17,872 bases of DNA from Thiomonas sp. (GTDB taxonomy: Bacteria > Pseudomonadota > Gammaproteobacteria > Burkholderiales > Burkholderiaceae_C). Numbering within the stretch: the stretch's first letter is position 1; each line of letters starts with the position of its first letter. The notes below the pieces were generated by a model. It had not been told where the DNA came from and searched no databases. It worked only from the letters and a program-made list of their open reading frames with translations. Location of the stretch: assembly GCA_028706735.1 (NCBI GenBank), contig JAQTVS010000016.1, positions 1 to 17,872 of the forward strand, given 5' to 3'. Of the stretch, positions 15,648-17,872 are shown in pieces. The translations under genes and the position numbers were made by a program.

Positions 15648-15701
15648 TTTGGATCACACCGTCTTTGATGACGGTTTTGATGACAAATTGGCGCGGAAAA
15701 G

Positions 15702-15734
15702 AAAAAAACCTAAGTGAATCAATCACTTAGGTTT
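15702..15734 (-). terminator. Terminator of the tRNA-Ser locus
   Basis: AAACCTAAGTGA (15706-15717) and its complement (15723-15734) form a 12-bp stem with a 5-nt loop. On the minus strand it is followed by a T-run. It lies 7 bases after the CCA end of the tRNA-Ser fragment, so it is probably the original terminator of the tRNA gene, now left beside only the 3' part. Confidence 0.85.
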
Positions 15735-15740
15735 GTGTAT

Positions 15741-15804
15741 TGGCGGAGACGGAGGGATTCGAACCCTCGATGCGCTTTTGGCACATACTCCCTTAGCAGG
15801 GGCG
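15741..15804 (-). repeat. Displaced 3' part of tRNA-Ser(GCT): attachment-site scar
   Basis: On the minus strand the sequence runs from the anticodon stem (CGCCC, loop CTGCTAA with anticodon GCT at 15795-15797, GGGAG) through a long variable arm and T-arm (GAGGGTTCGAATCCCTC) to CGTCTCC, discriminator G and CCA. The D-arm and 5' acceptor strand are absent; the DNA beyond 15804 is unrelated and AT-rich. This is the duplicated 3' end left when an element integrates into a tRNA gene. The missing 5' half lies on the right, so the element also lies on the right. The full tRNA-Ser gene is expected at its far end. It is not a functional tRNA gene here. Confidence 0.9.
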
Positions 15805-15849
15805 TTTCGTCATAAATTAAAACAACAACATAGCGAATTTTATAGGGTT

Positions 15850-15869
15850 TTTGGTGCAAATTTGGTGCA
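15850..15869. repeat. TTTGGTGCA direct repeats before the integrase gene
   Basis: TTTGGTGCA occurs at 15850-15858 and 15861-15869, one helical turn apart, within 50 bp of the attachment scar and 20 bp before the integrase start. Position and spacing suit recombinase arm sites, an excisionase site or an autoregulatory operator. TATAGG at 15841-15846 may be the integrase -10 box, in which case the repeats would cover the transcription start. Confidence 0.55.
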
Positions 15870-15889
15870 CTGGTTTTAGCATCGAGCCC

Positions 15890-16918
15890 ATGGCAATCAT
15901 TGAGCGCAGAGGCGACTACCAATGGCGGGCACTGATCCGCAAGCAGGGCTTCCCTACACAGTCCCGGACCTTTACCAATCGCCGCGACGCTGAAGCGTGG
16001 GCAAGACAGGTTGAGGCCGAGCTGGATCGCGGTTTGTTCATGCCCAGGCGAGAGGCCGAGCGCACGACGTTTAACGACTTGGCCAAGCGGTTCGCCGAAG
16101 AGTACGCGCCGATCCACTATCGGGGCGCGGGCTGGAAACATAAGTTGGCGCGTCTGCAGGCCCGGCTTGGCAAGTATGCGATTGCCGCCATCACCACGAC
16201 CGTTGTCACCGAATACCGTGATGCCCGCCTGGCCGATCCAGACCCGCGCTACAACGATTCAGCGTCCGCACCACGGGTGTCTGGAGCAACGGTGAAAACG
16301 GAACTTGACCTGTTGTCCAAGTGCCTGGACGTGGCCAGCAAGGAGTTCGGCATCAATCTGCCGAACGGCAACCCCTGCCGCCTCATTCGCAAGCCCAAAG
16401 ACGGGGCGCATCGGGAACGGCGGCTGAACAGCGATGAAGCGACCCGCCTGCTGGCAGAGTGCACGGCCAGCCAGAACCCATGGCTACGCCCGTCTGTACT
16501 GCTCGCCGTGGAGACCGCCATGCGACAGGGGGAACTGCTCGCGTTGCGCTGGCAGGATGTCGATCTGCAGGGTCGGATCGCAACGCTGCCTATGACAAAA
16601 AATGGCGAAGCACGGACGGTCCCGCTGACCGGAGCCGCCATCGCAATCTTGCAAGGACTGCCACGTGACATCAAGGGCGGCGCAGTCCTGCCAGTCAAGC
16701 AGAAGACTCTACAGTCGGCGTTCAGGCTTGCCTGTGAGCGAGCTGAGATTACGGGCCTTCGCTTTCACGATCTGCGTCACGAATCGTTGTCGCGGCTGGC
16801 AGAGCGCGGCGATCTCAGTGTGTTTGAACTGGCTTCGATCTCGGGACATAAGACTCTTCAGATGCTGAAGCGCTACACGCATGTCGAGGTGAAGAAGTTG
16901 GCGGCGAAGCTGGGGTGA
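15890..16918 (+). CDS. Tyrosine recombinase (integrase) of a tRNA-Ser element
   Basis: The 342-residue protein has the three-part phage integrase plan. An N-terminal arm-binding AP2-like domain (about 1-60; RRGDYQWRALIRKQGFPTQS, then FTNRRDAEAWARQVE) is followed by a SAM-like core-binding domain (about 65-170) and a C-terminal catalytic domain (about 180-340). All active-site residues are visible: Arg 212 (AMRQGELLALRW), Lys 237 (TKNGEART), His 293 and Arg 296 (HDLRHE), His 320 (SGHKTL) and the nucleophile Tyr 329 (RYTHVE). It should integrate and excise the element at tRNA-Ser. I chose ATG 15890 because the domain begins there; a TTG at 15851 is possible. It starts 85 bp inside the attachment scar and reads into the element. 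The gene looks intact. Confidence 0.95.
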   Translation: MAIIERRGDYQWRALIRKQGFPTQSRTFTNRRDAEAWARQVEAELDRGLFMPRREAERTTFNDLAKRFAEEYAPIHYRGAGWKHKLARLQARLGKYAIAAITTTVVTEYRDARLADPDPRYNDSASAPRVSGATVKTELDLLSKCLDVASKEFGINLPNGNPCRLIRKPKDGAHRERRLNSDEATRLLAECTASQNPWLRPSVLLAVETAMRQGELLALRWQDVDLQGRIATLPMTKNGEARTVPLTGAAIAILQGLPRDIKGGAVLPVKQKTLQSAFRLACERAEITGLRFHDLRHESLSRLAERGDLSVFELASISGHKTLQMLKRYTHVEVKKLAAKLG

Positions 16919-17136
16919 CGCTACCCCTGGCAAGGCTTGCTCGAAAGCCACGTCGCAGCTGCGACTACGCCGTGGGCAATAGCTCGTCGAGCTACGCCGC
17001 GCAGCGGCAAATGATGCAAGGACACGACTAAATCAAAGGAAAATCCGGAAAGCAGCGAAAAAGCTGCCCACTCAACTACACTCGCCTTAAAACCTTTCGC
17101 TTGCTCTCACTCAAAGCCTTCGTGGCTTAACCGTCA
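16919..17136. promoter_or_regulatory. Palindrome-bearing spacer between integrase and cargo gene
   Basis: No gene is seen. Two palindromes occur: GTCGCAGCTGCGAC (16952-16965) and TAGCTCG-T-CGAGCTA (16980-16994). Each is followed by or overlaps the same octamer CTACGCCG (16965-16972 and 16992-16999). Closer to the next gene, AAGCC and GGCTT form a small hairpin ending just before its start codon. The octamer repeat suggests a duplicated unit, perhaps an operator pair or hairpin terminator; I cannot assign a promoter. Confidence 0.5.
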
Positions 17137-17872
17137 ATGCCCGTCGCCGTCGCTGCTCCCGCAGTCGGAGAATCCGCTCAGATGATCAACGGCCTGCTCA
17201 ATTTGGGGCGGTTCGTCCGTAGCGACGAAGAAGCTTTCGTCGCTCTCATGGACAGCATTAGCCGTCTTGAAAAAGCCGATCCGGCGGATGCGGCCGTGCA
17301 AAGAGCTTGGGCTTACCACCTCACTGGAGATGTCGATAGAGCTCTGGCAGAGTTGGAATCTCCGCACCTACTCCATCATTCCTCAATGAAGAGTATCCAT
17401 CGGTTAATGTTGCTGACCAATCTGGTCGAGTCAGGCAAATTGTTCGGCGAGTATGCAAAACTCGGCGCACCAGAGACTGGAAATTTTTCACAATTGTTTC
17501 CAGCCGGCATTGTGAGCGGTTCGTTTTCCAAGGTTGCACAATTCTCTGCTCGTGCGAACGGCATGAAAATTAAAAATGTGGAGGGTTTGCCTGTGCAAGA
17601 GATCACCGCTGCCGCTGCGATCCTCGCCAAGAACGGTGTTACCGACGACGCCGTTTCTGGCCTCTTGTCGATTGCTGGGGAACTGATCCGTGAGCAAGGT
17701 GTTTTTTATAACGACACAGCGCCAACAGTGCAGCCTTTCCAAGACGAATCAGATGATGGCGGAAGTGTCTACGTCCGCTTCAGGCTTCCTATTTCGCCGA
17801 CAAAAGCCACGGAACTAGGCCTCATGTTTGTGGAGCGTATTGACGAAAGAGGATTAAACCTCCCGGATTGTC
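17137..17872 (+). CDS. Unrecognised element-borne protein, N-terminal TPR-like region, 3' end outside window
   Basis: The frame is open from ATG 17137 to the end of the window, at least 245 codons with no stop, and an in-frame TAA lies just upstream at 17128-17130. I do not recognise the family. The first 10 residues are small and non-polar (MPVAVAAPAV), too weak for a signal peptide. Residues about 45-75 (VQRAWAYHLTGDVDRALAEL) have the aromatic, Gly-Asp and Ala spacing of a TPR-like helical hairpin. A longer helical part follows, then an acidic linker (QDESDDGGS, about 203-211) and a likely strand (VYVRFRLPIS). No membrane segment or catalytic motif is seen. No good ribosome-binding site precedes the ATG. 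Base composition is visibly more AT-rich than in the housekeeping genes, fitting a transferred gene. As the first gene after the integrase it is probably cargo. Confidence 0.8.
   Translation, partial: MPVAVAAPAVGESAQMINGLLNLGRFVRSDEEAFVALMDSISRLEKADPADAAVQRAWAYHLTGDVDRALAELESPHLLHHSSMKSIHRLMLLTNLVESGKLFGEYAKLGAPETGNFSQLFPAGIVSGSFSKVAQFSARANGMKIKNVEGLPVQEITAAAAILAKNGVTDDAVSGLLSIAGELIREQGVFYNDTAPTVQPFQDESDDGGSVYVRFRLPISPTKATELGLMFVERIDERGLNLPDC

Noticed and set aside
15586..15675. A CRISPR array or integron attC array
   Set aside because: There are no regularly spaced identical repeats with unique spacers, and the hairpins differ from one another. No integron integrase or attC core motif is seen.
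15741..15804. A complete tRNA-Ser gene
   Set aside because: The D-arm and the 5' acceptor strand are missing. The bases beyond the anticodon stem are AT-rich and do not pair with CGTCTCC.

Overview
The window looks like chromosome from a GC-rich betaproteobacterium, probably of the order Burkholderiales. The basis is gene order (site-2 protease before trpS; ribF-ileS-lspA in a row) and protein character; I cannot fix the genus from sequence alone. Bases 1-11158 are orderly housekeeping DNA. In order these are the 3' part of an M50 site-2 protease gene, trpS, a convergent dedA-family gene, a cold-shock gene with a long leader and a clear terminator, ribF, ileS and lspA on one strand, a DUF2189-type membrane protein gene, prfC, a dnaQ-type exonuclease gene, and a tRNA-Val(CAC) gene.

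From the tRNA-Val onward the window is a scarred insertion zone. A P4-type integrase gene lies just downstream of the tRNA-Val. It carries a one-base frameshift and is cut off before its catalytic domain by an IS256-family remnant, which itself has an internal deletion. Next come two intact transporter genes, a SatP/YaaH-type acetate transporter and a TauE/SafE-type exporter. Both have palindromic candidate operators upstream. An IS3-family element follows, with both inverted ends, a GTT target duplication, a candidate slippery heptamer, a frameshift in orfB and loss of the second DDE aspartate. It should be unable to move by itself.

A cluster of three palindromes (15586-15675) then leads to the terminator and the displaced 3' portion of a tRNA-Ser(GCT) gene on the minus strand. 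This fragment is an attachment-site scar. Its polarity says the integrated element lies to its right and runs past the window edge. The element starts with an intact tyrosine recombinase gene preceded by an 11-bp-period direct repeat. A 218-bp palindrome-bearing spacer follows, then an open reading frame of at least 245 codons that leaves the window without a stop. I do not recognise that protein; its N-terminal part resembles a TPR-like helical repeat. It is the best candidate here for part of an undescribed cargo system.

The housekeeping genes serve tRNA charging (trpS, ileS), translation termination (prfC), flavin cofactors (ribF), lipoprotein maturation (lspA) and replication fidelity or repair (dnaQ type). 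The second half is best read as two independent tRNA-targeted integrations with later IS damage.
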